Origin: Euonymus europaeus
Taxonomy: Eukaryota > Streptophyta > Magnoliopsida > Celastrales > Celastraceae
Length of the DNA: 64,000 nt
NCBI GenBank assembly: GCA_963580455.1
Contig: OY756970.1
Span: 17,484,001 to 17,548,000, forward strand
Direction of reading: 5' to 3'
The translations under genes were made by a program, and so were the position numbers. The notes under the pieces were generated by a model, which had not been told where the DNA came from, did not search any database, and saw only the letters and a list, made by a program, of their open reading frames with translations. Shown here one piece after another: positions 10,667 to 23,600 of this stretch; within the stretch, counting starts at the first letter, position 1, and every line of letters begins with the position of its first letter.

Positions 10667-13600
10667 CTACTTATTTGGCCAGCCCGGGGACATATTGGCG
10701 ATAAAGATGCCAAATACGATAAAAAGGATGACCAACTGGATTGAAGTTATACATATTTTAAAAAAATCAGCAGATGTTAGAATAATTTCAAGCAAATCAA
10801 TGAAAACAATCTTTTTCCAAATAAGTCGGTAGACATTCTTAAAATAATGATATCATAGGTGACGAGATGATACAGGCAGACACTCACCAAAAGAGGGGCA
10901 TATTTTGACTCATTATCAAGTATGTAAGTTTTCCTGGTAGAATCAATAAACTATTTGTCAATGAAACTTCAAGAAATAAAGAAAATAAAAGAATAGAAAA
11001 TAAAAGAAAAAGGAACTATATATAAAGCCTGAGAATAGCCGAAGTCTTTGACAAACCTCTTATTTAGAACACCCGAGTCCCTGCAAGTTTTCTGTATTGC
11101 TTCCAGCCTGCTCAGTGTTTTTACTGCATTAGGATCATTCTTGTCAACCTACAGTCAGCAGTAGTAAATTTTTAGTGCGTGAGATGAAGATATTACATGA
11201 TGAAGATGTAAAATGACTACAATTTAGGCATGATAATGTTTCCAAAGAAAAAATCATAAAGCTGTGGATCTTATTTGCAAACCATTAGTCCAGAAATGAT
11301 AGAGCCATCGTACCTTGGATGTCAGCATTGAGGAAAAGTCAAAGAAAGCACCATACACATCAGACATTGTTTTTGTTCTGTCAATGACTTTTGCAGTGAG
11401 ACCTAGAAACATAGCCACAAAGTATCCAAGACTGTTAATGGAGGAAATATCACACAAGGAACACGACAGTAACAACGAATGGAATCAAAATCACCAAAAT
11501 CATTATATACATCTCAGTTTCAGAGAGCAAGGAGTATGATGCCTTACAAAGCATAGACAGAAGATGTAAGTATCATCATAACCTAATCCTTAATCCCTCA
11601 TTGTATACACATATAAGCATGATCTTCCAAGCCCAAAGATTGCCAAATTGCTTCCCTCTCAAATAACATCCTCCTTATCTCACGGAAGGCAAATTGTTTT
11701 CAGACAAACACAAATGGTGTGCTAACACTAATATATACACCTAAACTCATCTGAACTAGGTAACACAACAACAATAAGCTATTCCATCTACAGTTACTAG
11801 GGCCATTTACTAGTAATCTGTCATCTGTGACCCTGCTCCAAGGAAAAGAACTTCCAAACCACTATCTCAAGGTTCATAACAAAGAATAACTTAATTTTAC
11901 AATTGGCCATTCCATTACGCCATTCCAAACTTCAGATATCATATTCACATACATCATACTATCATAGCAATATTGTAGCCTAAAAGCAATGAGTACTGCC
12001 ACACATTTACTTCTCTCCAAGACGCAGGATGGAAGCATTAGCTCTAGAAAACCTGGGATCAACCAGGAACCTATTTGGAATCCACCATAACACAAAGACA
12101 ATCAGTCAACTAAAGTCTATTCAATGGCAAAAATGTTTCTCACAACAGTATTCATACCTTCATATAGGCACAACAAACTAATCCTACTAGAATTAGGGAA
12201 AATCTAATTATGCGAGAATGAGGAAAATATTCTAAAAGACCACAGAGCTCCCACCAACACTAAAAGTCCTAATTTAGAAATACACTTCTAATAAGAAAAT
12301 AAAATAATTAAACAAACTCTCCTAATTACTTAGGAAATTTGTCCTACTTCACTCCATTTGCAACAATACTACTACAATAGTTTAATTTTAAATTGGTCAT
12401 TGCATGCTTCTGCTCAGTTTTGCCTACTTTTTATTTCTTCAGGTAAAATAAGAAATATTGTACTCAATCTTAAACTTAAGATATGATAACGCGACATCTC
12501 AAGAAAATTCTAAAAGTAAGTTGTGTCATGATTTTAAGTGGTAATTCATGCAACTTCAAGCAAAATGAAACCTGTGAATAAATAAATGTCATCCAATCTT
12601 AAAGATTCTACACAACACCTAAACAAATGTTCTGTTATATATCTAACTTGCTCATTTTCAACTGCAAAGAAAATTATTATACACAGATAAGATATTTACC
12701 ACGCCTCATCTTCACTACGCCTCTGAAGACTTCAATGTTGTTGTAGCACAATGCCAGTGTACCAATTGCCATAATCTAGCACAAACAGTACACATTAAAA
12801 ATGGGATAAAATCTTCCAGAGATATAAATTGAGGCACACTAATAATGGATAAATATCAGATGTCCAAAATACATGACATTACAAACTTTCTCCTGTGAGG
12901 CTGGAAACATGTTCCAAAGATTTTTCAATCAAGTAGATGGCATAACAGTGATGACCAACTAGAAAACAAATAAACAGTTTTTGATTTGAATAGATATAGC
13001 AGTACAGAATATCAAATTGAAGACCAAAGCCCTCCAAGTCAAAGCAGAAAAAATAAGACCACCTAAACAAGGTTGAGGAAAATACAACAAATCCAAACTA
13101 TTATAGAGCCAAGGTTAAAAGGAAAGAAGCTCATTATAGTTTAGTATATGCCCAATAAGAGATGATAGAAATGAAAGGCAGAAACAAATACACTTAGTGT
13201 ATTCTCATTGATTTTCTAAGACTCAACTATCCGACCCAAAACTTCTGGGATAAACTCAGATGATGAAAACTAAAGAAAAATTGTTCGCACATCAAATGCT
13301 TATTTTATAAGACATTAGATGGTGATAATTTAGGAATCTGTTGAATTAGAATCTAACCTGAGGGATGGCGCAAAATCGAAAAATGGCTGGATCTCGCAGC
13401 GCAGACATGTACTTTAGGCAATCCTCAACATGGATCAAAGCATTGGTTACCATGTCATTCAAACATTGGACTGCCTTGACTGAATTCTCCTCACATTTCA
13501 AGTCCTACAATACCAAAAAGAGCATCAGCTTATATAAGGTGAAGCAAAGTAGATAATGAAATGTATAATTTAACATATTTTATGCCGATGCAACCAGAAG

Positions 13601-16268
13601 GCCAAAATTCCGTTCAAGCGAGAGTTGATAATATTAAAATTGACATGTGAAAGAACAAACCTCAAGTTTGTTAACATATTTACTCCAGATCTCATTAGGC
13701 CAAAACATGCGAGACTTAGGTATCTCGTTTATATCCTCCAAATAATCACGAATGATGTTTGTTTTCTGTGATTTATCAGAAGCAGAAGGTATGACATTAT
13801 ACTCAATATATTTAAAATAAAAGTTAAGTACGTGGATAGCATATTGCTGGTTGATAAAAAAGATCAATACCTGAAGAAATAATCCCATCGAATTGGAGAG
13901 AGAATCTGAAGCCAAATCTTCAGATCCAGAGGCATGGAAAAGCTTGGAAAGACCTAGTCCTACAAGTCCTGCTACATAGTGGCAATATTCATCATAGTCA
14001 TCAATGGATTCCACCTGCAAATAACCAATATTTGTGTAAAAAAACAAAAGTACCACTTGACTATCTTTAACAGCCGAAATCCATGGGGAAATTTGAACTC
14101 CAAAACATAGATCTTCACCATTACTATATTGATATATGCTGGAGTTTTTTCAAAGGAACCATCATCATGATAATAACAGAATGAAAAAAGAGAGACTTAA
14201 ACAAATCACGAGACAAGGCACAAAACTACTTTTCTTTGTAAACCTAGTGCTTGTCTTTTCCACAGTTAATTGATCGTGTTAGCCATATCTATCCATCAAT
14301 TGCTCTTTCTACATGCATCACTTACCTCCTTGCATATAAATTTTGCCATTCCAGCACCCATTCGCCGTGTTATTTCTTCAATGGCCTCCTGATAACTGCC
14401 ATGAATACCATGGATTAGTTATACAGAAGAAAGAAACAAGAAGAAACTGCTAATATGAAATAAATCCAAGTCATGCTGGGTTCTAACTCCCCAAGAATAA
14501 ACACAAAAATCATACGTATTATGGGGTAGCAAGGGGCAAAATGCATTAATAATGGTCTAATAGTGGATTATTCTTCAAATGCAAAACCTTTTGATTGTTA
14601 TGGTAGTCAAGTTACAAGAACAGGAGTTACCCTTTCCCAAGCTCCAGAAAAGCAGTTGAAACATGATGAAACTGGTCCATGAGCACCTTGTACTCTTTTG
14701 TGCCACCTTGTAAAAAATAATAAAGTAAATTAGCACGAGAATTAAAATCACGAAAAAACCCCAACACAAATATTATAACTGTGGTCCACTAGACTAACTT
14801 CTTGCAGTGAGGAGAGAATTTTCCTAACCCCTACAATATGAACAATGTACAGGAAAGCTGAAACTCCAAGCCAGTAGATTTGTGAATCATTCTCAATGTG
14901 TTAATTACTTAATTCCTTACGATAATAGATATAACATATAAGAAGACGGCAATGTTAGAATGATAAATGACTCTTAAACGGTAGATAATTCCCTTCTAAA
15001 ACCCCCTATAAGAAGAAGAGATTCTCATATATTATGAATGAAGCTAAGAACACGACGACATTTAATAGACACCAAAGAATGACAATAAAGCGGTTGCTTG
15101 AGAATCGTGGCATATACAAGTAGTTGAAAGAATTTATCTAATTAGACTTTTCAACATAAGGAATTAGATCCATGTAACTAACAATAAAACTTAGGAAAAA
15201 CGCAAATGAGAAAAGGGAGAGGGTGGGGGTTTCAGAAACACTTACATGAAAAATGCCAGTCTGGCTCATATATGTGCTGATGAAAAGCTTTGAGGATAGG
15301 CACTTTCACATCTGTAGGTATGCTCGTGTCATCCTCTGAAAGAAACCATATATTAGTTCAACAAGAGATCATAAATCAACTTGGTATGATAGCAAAAGCA
15401 GGAGGTGATATAAAACTCAAACCACAATTAGAGTGCTTTGAGTAAATACCTTCATATAACACCATAGCATTAGATTAAAACACATGTTATGAAAACCAAA
15501 AAAAGAGGTAATAAAATAGTTGCTGACAATTGGTGGCACCCTGGACATGATTGAGCTCCTGTATATAACATAACGTGGTCAAAAGCTAGTAGAAAAGAAG
15601 TAATCTCATGACCTCTATTAACAGCACATCCCAATCGGCCGAAAGCCTTTTATTCCCAATCTAAAATAACACATACAGATCTATAATTTACTCAACATAA
15701 AAAGCAACCTGGTAATGCTGTATGCATCAAATGAAGCCAAAATATATATAAAAAAAGCACATTAAATCTCTAAAGATATAAGCATGAAAGCTATAAGGAT
15801 AGAAATTTAACTAAGAGATCAGAATTCAATAAGACAAACTCATTCGAAAGATGATATAAGAAAAGAATTTTGAGGACTAACCGACAGTATCCAGGGCTCG
15901 AAGAACCAAATAAAATATACACACCTGCAAATCATAAGAGGGATCTTTACAAAATTAGAAACACTATCGATGATCACCAACTCACAATTACGAATCACAC
16001 CAGCATTGCCAAAAACGTAAATAAATTCTCGCACTCATGTCACACATGCACAGATACAATACATAAAACTTACAGCATCGCGAAGCTGGGGACCGAGCTG
16101 TTTAATGACGAGAGCGAAGCTCCGAGAGACTTTAAGGAGCATAGTGTAGCAGAAGCCCCAGTGAGCCTGCGGCCGGATCTGCTTCTCCGCTTGCTTCGCC
16201 GCCATCTTCAGCTTCAACAGAGGATACACATCGTCTGGATGCTTCAACATCGTCCACAAACTCGCCAT
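10667..16268 (-). CDS. SQS: squalene synthase (farnesyl-diphosphate farnesyltransferase)
   Basis: Thirteen exons, all GT-AG: 16268-16074, 15924-15882, 15335-15246, 14706-14631, 14395-14326, 14014-13871, 13765-13661, 13504-13358, 12775-12700, 11402-11314, 11148-11057, 10933-10888 and 10735-10667. They give 413 aa, the usual plant length. The enzyme joins two farnesyl diphosphates into squalene with NADPH on the ER, the first step committed to sterols and triterpenes. Visible: [15 protein letters not shown] at the start; the first Asp-rich motif LDTVEDD, whose Glu codon spans exons 2/3; [10 protein letters not shown]; the second motif [38 protein letters not shown]; and a C-terminal membrane anchor (about 390-407) followed by SPGWPNK. 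MASLW was chosen as start because an upstream in-frame ATG (16,322) only adds a non-conserved tail. The gene looks intact. Confidence 0.95.
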
Positions 16269-17481
16269 CTCTCTCTGAGATTCAGATCCTAAGAAATCAA
16301 AACTCGCAAATTCACAAATCAATTGATTTCGCAGTGGTTTTTGTAGGTGGGAGGAAGGAATTGGTGGTCTATTGTGGCGACTTTTCAGAGATTAAATTCT
16401 CTTCGTTGAAAAAAAAAAGGAAATGGAAATGATCGGATTGGCATAGACCATGTGATGATTATATTTCGTCTCATCAAATTAAATAAGGCTGCGAATTTGA
16501 AGAAATGGTCGTCGTCGTTATTTTTTTAAGGAAAAAAAAATTATGGGTTGAATTTGAGGGTTTCGATTTCTTTGACCGCGAAAAACGTGTGTAAAATTCG
16601 TCAGTAGTCTCTTGTCAAGACGGTGAGTGTTTGGACTTTGGACACTGGGGAAAAAAATTTGGTTATTATTTGACTTCGGCTTCCCAAATTAGGCAGAGCA
16701 TTTGGTTGACTAATGACAATTCAACTCTGTTTTTTCTCTGCTTGCATATATAAATAAGTCGGTTAGTCATTCTAATACAAAACATCCCAAATTATCTGTA
16801 ATCATACATCTCAACACATCCACCACATGATTTGGAGGTAAATTTATGATTCAAAATTGAAATTCATGAGTCATATCTCTATTGAGACATTTTTAATGTA
16901 CTTTTTGTTGAGATATTTAACATTTTCGTATAGAAATAGCTCACACCGAATTTAAACTACATTAGTGATTATTGTAGTTTTGAGGAATCAATATCAAAAC
17001 GCACATCAATAATAAAACTATAAAATATCAAAAAAATTATATCAGAGAAGTTCATTGAATAATAGATTAGAGTCGAGAATGTAGTATTCAAACCTCTGTA
17101 ATATTAAGTTATGGTGTTAGATGAGCTACCGAACGACGAGGTTGAGACTTGATACAATAATTATAACATCTCTCAAAAGAAATATGATGGATAATAATAC
17201 AATATAATATTATAATTCAAGCTAATAATAATGATTTTTTTTAGTTCAAACTAGTATGAACCGATGTTGGGTAAGAAAACTGAACCGTGAAAATGAAAAG
17301 TGTGACAGTGTTAATAATGCCTAGAGACAGACTATTACAGTTATTGTGTCAAAGCTTCAAGTAGTTTTTCTTCCAACTCACACGTTCATACCTACCTATA
17401 ATAAGAAATGGAAAACAAGTGATTGATGACATGCAATAAGTTAAATAACAACTGTATGGCGAAAGGACAAGTTGGCTCATC

Positions 17482-17586
17482 TGCCGGCATAAATTTTTCA
17501 TTGAAGTGAAGGCAAGGATGTCTACTGGAAAATTTCATGCCGGCATAAATTTGCGATTGAAGTACAAGACGATGATGTCCACCGAA
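17482..17586. repeat. two tandem copies of a ~57-bp unit
   Basis: 'tgccggcataaattt' starts at 17,482 and 17,539. The following ~33 bases match at most positions ('attgaagt', 'gatgtc'). No coding role is apparent. Confidence 0.6.
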
Positions 17587-17762
17587 CAACACGTCAATGT
17601 GTGCAAGACATTCAATCCATAACATCCTGTAAGAAAAAGAAATTAAGCTCCCTTAAATAGCTGATGCAAAAGGAAGAAGAGAAAATGGACTTACTCTTAT
17701 CTCAATACCCCCAAATATTTTCCAATAAATACGTCGACTAACTTTTTACAGAGACGTATCAT

Positions 17763-18156
17763 CAGGGGCGGAGCCACATGAGAACTAGGGGACCGGGCGG
17801 TCTTTTTTTTTTCGAAAAATAAAATTTATATATGAATTTTTCTCATAAAGATTGTATTTTTTTTATGTACAAGTTATTTTAATATTCAATTAGGTTATTT
17901 TTATTTATATGTATACGTTCAAATTGTTGTTTCATATGAACAGGAGGTGGTTAATTGGATTTGATAGGCTTTTATTTTATTTATTTATTTTTGGATGCGT
18001 ACTTTATATGCAATAAATGATTCCTTTGTTTCTCACTTTAATTTTGCTTTAATCAATGAGAAATTACATATTTTTCAATACATAATTCTAAAAAAATGGG
18101 GCTGCAACCTCTAAACATTCAACACTCTTTCATATGAATTCTTGGCTTCGTCCTTG
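17763..18156. mobile_element. MITE-like element with imperfect terminal inverted repeats
   Basis: The left end is CAGGGGCGGAGCCA. The right end, read in reverse complement, is CAAGGACGAAGCCA, matching at 11 of 14 positions. The interior is AT-rich and non-coding, about 390 bp. 'GGGGCGGAGCCA' ends are common in dispersed plant repeats. No exact target duplication was seen. Confidence 0.5.
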
Positions 18157-19369
18157 ATTAGCATCATGAAATAAAGTATAAAGTTGCAGATACAATTCTA
18201 GCTTACTCTGCCTTTTAGTGTTCTTGACAGGGCAATGATATCTCAATTTTGATCATTTTCTATAAAATTACAAGCAAGCTAAAAGTCGAGTCTTGTGCTC
18301 TTTTCACACATTTTCCCACAATAATATCTGATTTAAATTCGTAAAATTGTTAGAAAATTCAACCCAAACACAACAAACAAATATTGTGTGTTGATTATGT
18401 GCGAGTGATTGATTTTTACTTATATCTCACTTGGTTGAGTTATGTCAATCCAATAGTAAACAAAATTGTAACAAAAGATAATCTTTGGAAACCAAATTAT
18501 GGCAATCTAATGATAAGGGTTCGTTTGTTTAACATTTCGCACAGCTTAAAGCTGTGGATCCGCATAAAACGTTGTGTTAACCGAACGTCACATTTTGTTA
18601 GAAGCTTATAGTTGTGGCCTGATTGGGAGAGGTGTTGGGAAGAGTTGGGATGTTCTCGAACACCTCAAGGGGTTAGGGAGGTGATAGGGGTTAGGCGAGG
18701 TTTGGTTGAGAGGAATTTATAAAAGATAACCCTTATTTGGTATTGGGAGAGATTGATAGACGTTTTTATGAATGAACACTTTACAACCTCCATGCAAAGC
18801 ATAACATAAAGCTCTAAAATGTAATTGTGAAAGAAACAGATCGTTAGCATCTCATAATTTCAGTTGCATTTAAGACTAACTAATGCATACTGAAAGAAAT
18901 TAACTCTTCTATTAATTTAAAGAAAATTCGATTTATAAGCATTGCATGCATCAAATGCGGTGGATAATGAGACAGAATATTTTATTTTAAGCACAATTCA
19001 GAGGAAAACAGGAAGTTTGGGCCTAAAAGGTCCACATTGACAAAGTCCAAAAATTTCGAGAATAGGCCATGTCCAGTTGTTTACTTTTCATCAACGGCTA
19101 GTAACCACAGTTTTGTGACTTTTCCGTTTTTGCTTGAGGGGGTACCCACTACCCATGCCAACAGTCTTTTTTATAAAAATTGTCCACAAGCATGTGCCGG
19201 CTCTGATCACAGCCATTGTTTTAAAAATCGGTTTGAGACGTGCCTCAACCGCCTTGTGGACTAAACCACACCGAATACTAGTATCAGTTTGGCGAGATGA
19301 TCATATTCGCCTTTTGAGATGAGACAGTGGCCTCAAGGCGCGCCCCAATCGGGATGGTGAATAACAAAG

Positions 19370-19640
19370 AACTAAATAAAGAGAGAAGAATAAAGATCTA
19401 ATACAAAGGAGAATAAAGAGTTAAGGACAGAGAGAAGAAGAGAGATCTAATACAAAGAAGAAGACAGAGTTTAAGACAGAGAGAAGAAAGATATAAGACA
19501 GAGAGGAGAAAGGTTTGCTCCGTCATGTGTCGATCTGATTTCTTCTCCATCTTCTGCCTTCTTCTCTCTTTGCCCTTCCTCTATCTTTCTCTCTCTGTCA
19601 TGTGCTGATCTCCTTTGCTTCTCCGCTCTTCGTATTTCTT
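19370..19640. repeat. purine-rich tract followed by pyrimidine-rich tract
   Basis: From about 19,370 to 19,515 the strand is nearly all A/G, in imperfect repeats of 'gacagagagaagaa' and 'agatctaatacaaag'. From about 19,540 to 19,640 it is mostly C/T ('ttcttctctctttgccctt', 'ctttctctctctgtcatg'). The two halves could pair partly as a foldback. Confidence 0.5.
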
Positions 19641-19911
19641 CACATTGGGAGAAACTTTGAAATGAAGAGATGGGCTTTGGAGATGTGGGCCTTCTTGAGG
19701 ACCACTTGGATCAGTCATGTTATTGGGCCATTTTAGCAACTAAATCTCATTTAATTCAACAAAACAGCACAACACTAACAATTGAGAGGCTCAGAGCATT
19801 GTATTTTTGAGTTTGGATTGAGGCTATTACCTCACCTCAACGAAGCTTGGCCGCCTTGCACTGCCTTCCGCCCTTTAAACCTTGATCAAACCACTCAGAC
19901 TTTGCCCCTAC

Positions 19912-19989
19912 CTACCCTCTTGTTATTCATGTATGCAAAATTCATGCAACCTACCCTCTTGTTATTCATGTATGCAAAATTCATGCAAC
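19912..19989. repeat. perfect tandem duplication of a 39-bp unit
   Basis: The unit beginning 'ctaccctcttgttattcatg' and ending 'attcatgcaac' occurs twice without a mismatch, at 19,912-19,950 and 19,951-19,989. The perfect match implies a recent duplication. Confidence 0.9.
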
Positions 19990-20645
19990 CCCTTTCATTG
20001 GTTTGATTCGACAGAAATGGTAGCATTTTGTTGGATCAGCAAATTCACATTTTGAGTTTCATTTTTATTATACAAAATTCAAATTAGATACATCTTAAAG
20101 TATAACCGCATTAGCAAAACACATTTCTTAATACAGTCACATCAGTAAATATACAAATTTTTAAATATTTTATTCTTCCAATTTTAGTCAAGTGAACGAC
20201 TTTCCTATCTTTCATATTATCCCTATCAAATTTATACCATAATCATGACTAAAACTTATATTTATTATAAAAAATCAAGTAATATAGTCATTTACATCAT
20301 TTAAACACATATCTTTCAACAAAACATCGCGTCCAAATATAACTAAATCAACAAAAATACATATTTCCATGCAATTTGGTGGCTCAATTGTGACAGGACG
20401 ACAATACGTGAAACGGATTGTTAAGTCAAAGTAAAGCATGCAAATCCTACGGCTATAATTCAATTAATTAACCATACCAACTCACCAAGTGCGAAGCCGC
20501 CCGCGACATCTCGAGCAAATCTCCCGCGACGTCTCGAGCAAATCTCCCTTTCGCTCTTCCTCTCTCAAACAGTGAAACAGCTTATAATATACAAATCAAC
20601 CACTCTGTTCTTCTCAATTTTCTCCATCCCTTTTTTGCGGCAAAC

Positions 20646-23600
20646 ATGCAATTCAAGTCCCTATTCCTTCCTTCTTCGATTCCTCTCTCAAATTCTAATT
20701 CTGGAGGCCTATCTCGGTCTTCCACACTCATCAATCAATTGAACCAGAGACATATTTTGTCATTCAAAGCTCGCATTGACGTCTCTCGTTTACCTTCGAA
20801 GTTTCTCTCGTTCAAACCAAAACGTTACCGCTTTTTGCTTAGAAACAATTTTGGTAGCCCTAGTCAAGAACTGGTTGGTGATGAGCAGGAAATCGCGATT
20901 GAAAATGACGGTGCAGTTGAATTGATTTCATTGATCAAAGAGGGAGCACATGAAGAAGGAGAAATATTGGAGGTTAAGCCACGTGAGTTAGCAAATCAGA
21001 GTATATGGAATCAGGTGAAGAGGATTATGATGTTTACTGGACCTGCCGCAGCGCTTTGGATTTGTGGACCGTTGATGAGTCTCATGGACACCGTTGTCGT
21101 TGGTCGGGGAAGCTCAATTGAACTTGCTGCTTTAGGTACTGCATTGATTTTTTTTACCGGATCTTATCTTTGTTTTTTTGATACTAAGGAAATGTGGACA
21201 GGTTATATATGAAATAGTAAGTTGCTAATAGGTGCCAATGCAATCTAAGAGATTATTTGATGCAGTTTTTCTTTATAGCTGTGGATGAACAGGTTTTATT
21301 ATGCTTTTGAATGGGCAGGTCCTGGGACGGTTCTATGTGATTACATAGGTTATTTATTCATGTTTCTTTCTATCGCTACATCAAATTTGGTTGCTACTTC
21401 GCTTGCCAGACAGGTTAGTTCTTCCAAAACTTAAGAGGGTGTTTCCTTTGACAGGTACTTAGATTTCTTTTTGGGTTCAAATAGCCTTTTGCTCATCCAG
21501 CATTAACTCTATTTATAGGTAGATAATTATATGCAATTTTATTGGATTCAAGGAGAAACTTAACATTGCTATAAAATTGGATTCTTTCTTACTTGGAAAT
21601 TATTATTTTATCCAGGACGCTCATGAATCATTTAAAAGTAACCACTTACCAAAAGCTTTTCTTGTACTGGAATCATTCAGACTCTGGAAAGAATTACTAA
21701 TGAAGTTAAAATGAGCATAATCAGCAGATTGTTTTGAATGGGAAGTGTAATTTATGTAAAAGGCATTTAGAAAATACCGACAGGTATGCTAATGTTGTAA
21801 GAAGTGCTCTCCACGTACTTACTAACCAGAATAAGAGACTATAAAACCATATGCTTTCAATATGATTTATCATTGGGATTAAAGTGAAAACGTAAAACCT
21901 ATTTTATCTTTTTAAGCTAGATAGGGATTTTCAAGATAGTCAGTGTACTTGATTTTGAGTAATCAGCCTTAAGGTTTTTGGTGAAGTGATTTTTTTTTTC
22001 ACTTTCAAAACCACAACGAAACACTTTCACAACTTGTGACTACAGAAAAGGGACATTTTACAGTATAGGACGTGCTGGGCTCTCTATGTCTCATTGCTAT
22101 GAGGCGACTAGAATCAAGGAGTTTCAGGCGGGTTGTAGTACCCTCATTCATATTTGTGAACAAAAGGGGGAGCTAAATAGATTTTGTTTTTGTGGCTGAT
22201 CGGCTGTTGATCCTGACTTTAATTTCCACTTTCCAATAACTCTCTTGTCGGGGTAAGCACTTCAAGAGGATTTCTATGTAAGAAAAGCATTTTCATTTGG
22301 ACCAAAGAATTTATTCATTTAGGGATTGATATCTTCGCAGCGGCTTAACACTTGTGGGATTCAAAGAATAATTTAAGACTGCATTCCTTTAATGTGCTGG
22401 TTTATTTTTATTTGGTGATGGCACGTCCTGGGGCAGTAGTTGTACAAACAATGTGTTGGATATATTTGGGTTAATATCGTGCTTTGCACTCTTTTATCCA
22501 TGGATTTTCCAGGTAAGGTGATAATCTCAGCTTCTCGGCTGTACATTTGGTAATTCATAGTGGAGCTGTGGAGCACATGATCATGTCTTTTCATGTCCTT
22601 GATGATAGGATTATTAGTGGAAGTCTCTTGAATCTCGCCAATTTTGAGGCTGGATTTAGAGCTTGTCCCAGCCATGAAATATGTTCATGTTTGTTTCAAT
22701 CAATGTCTTTCATCCATTTTATTAACAAGCAGTTCTTCTGAATGCTGGGGCTTGGCCAAGCAGTAAGATAGCTCTACTCCACATGAGAGTATTGTCAGGT
22801 ATTAAACGAGGAACACAACTACTGTTGCAATGCATGCAAGGCCATGTAGATTTAATCCTCCATGGGCCCACAGCAAGAATCTTATACACTATCATGTTCT
22901 TGTTTTTGTAACTTTTCTTGCTGATGTAACACATTGTTAATCAACATAGCAACATACTGAGCTATCCCCCAACCCCCAAACCAACATGCAGCCACCCACA
23001 ATGATGATAATTATAGAATTTCTGATGTCAGCATTGATCGGTGATTAAATTCCTCTATTATAGCTTCTTTATAGAGATAGCAATGACTATTATTTAAGTG
23101 GGTACTTGGTGATGGTGCAATGTGTTGTAATGGAAACTGGAGATATTAAATTGTTTATTCACTCTACTAGGACATCTTGCTATTTTTTTTCCTTTTCCTT
23201 TTTGTTTTTTTTATGTCTACCTAGGCGTTCTTTATTAGTTTTTGTATTAAATTTGAACTCTATGGTGGGTGGTTATTTGTGTAATAGATTTCTTTCCCTT
23301 TCTAGCTTTTATGCATTCTGTGCCACACTTTTATGAGTTCAAAGTATTTGTGCAGGATAAAAATGAAGTGCAGCATCAAATATCTATACTGCTCTTTGTT
23401 GGGTTGGCCTGTGGCTTCTTCATGCTCTTGTTTACAAAATTCTTTGGTACATGGATGTTAACTGGTAATTGATGGCTAGAATCTGATTTCTTACATTGTG
23501 AAAGAACCGAGTGCTCAATTATTTTTGCTATTCATTTATTGTGCTTTCTAACCTACGAAAGACGAAAAGAATTTCTGAGAAAGAAGAATTGGCCAGGCCA

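Larger units (their letters stand above)
16269..20645. other. gene-poor region between divergent squalene synthase and MATE genes
   Basis: Contains the promoters of both flanking genes at its ends, plus small repeats listed separately. The rest is AT-rich DNA with only short chance reading frames. A stretch at about 19,200-19,350 and 19,780-19,900 ('attgttttaaaaatcgg', 'cgccttg', 'ctcaac') looks like repetitive DNA, but I could not delimit an element. Confidence 0.45.

Noticed and set aside
16269..16322. In-frame upstream ATG of squalene synthase adding 18 residues
   Set aside because: The extension does not resemble any squalene synthase N-terminus, while MASLW...KHPDD fits the family exactly.
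18540..18720. Possible element around 'cttaaagctgtgg' and 'gcttatagttgtgg'
   Set aside because: The inverted or direct matches are too short and no ends or target duplication could be fixed.
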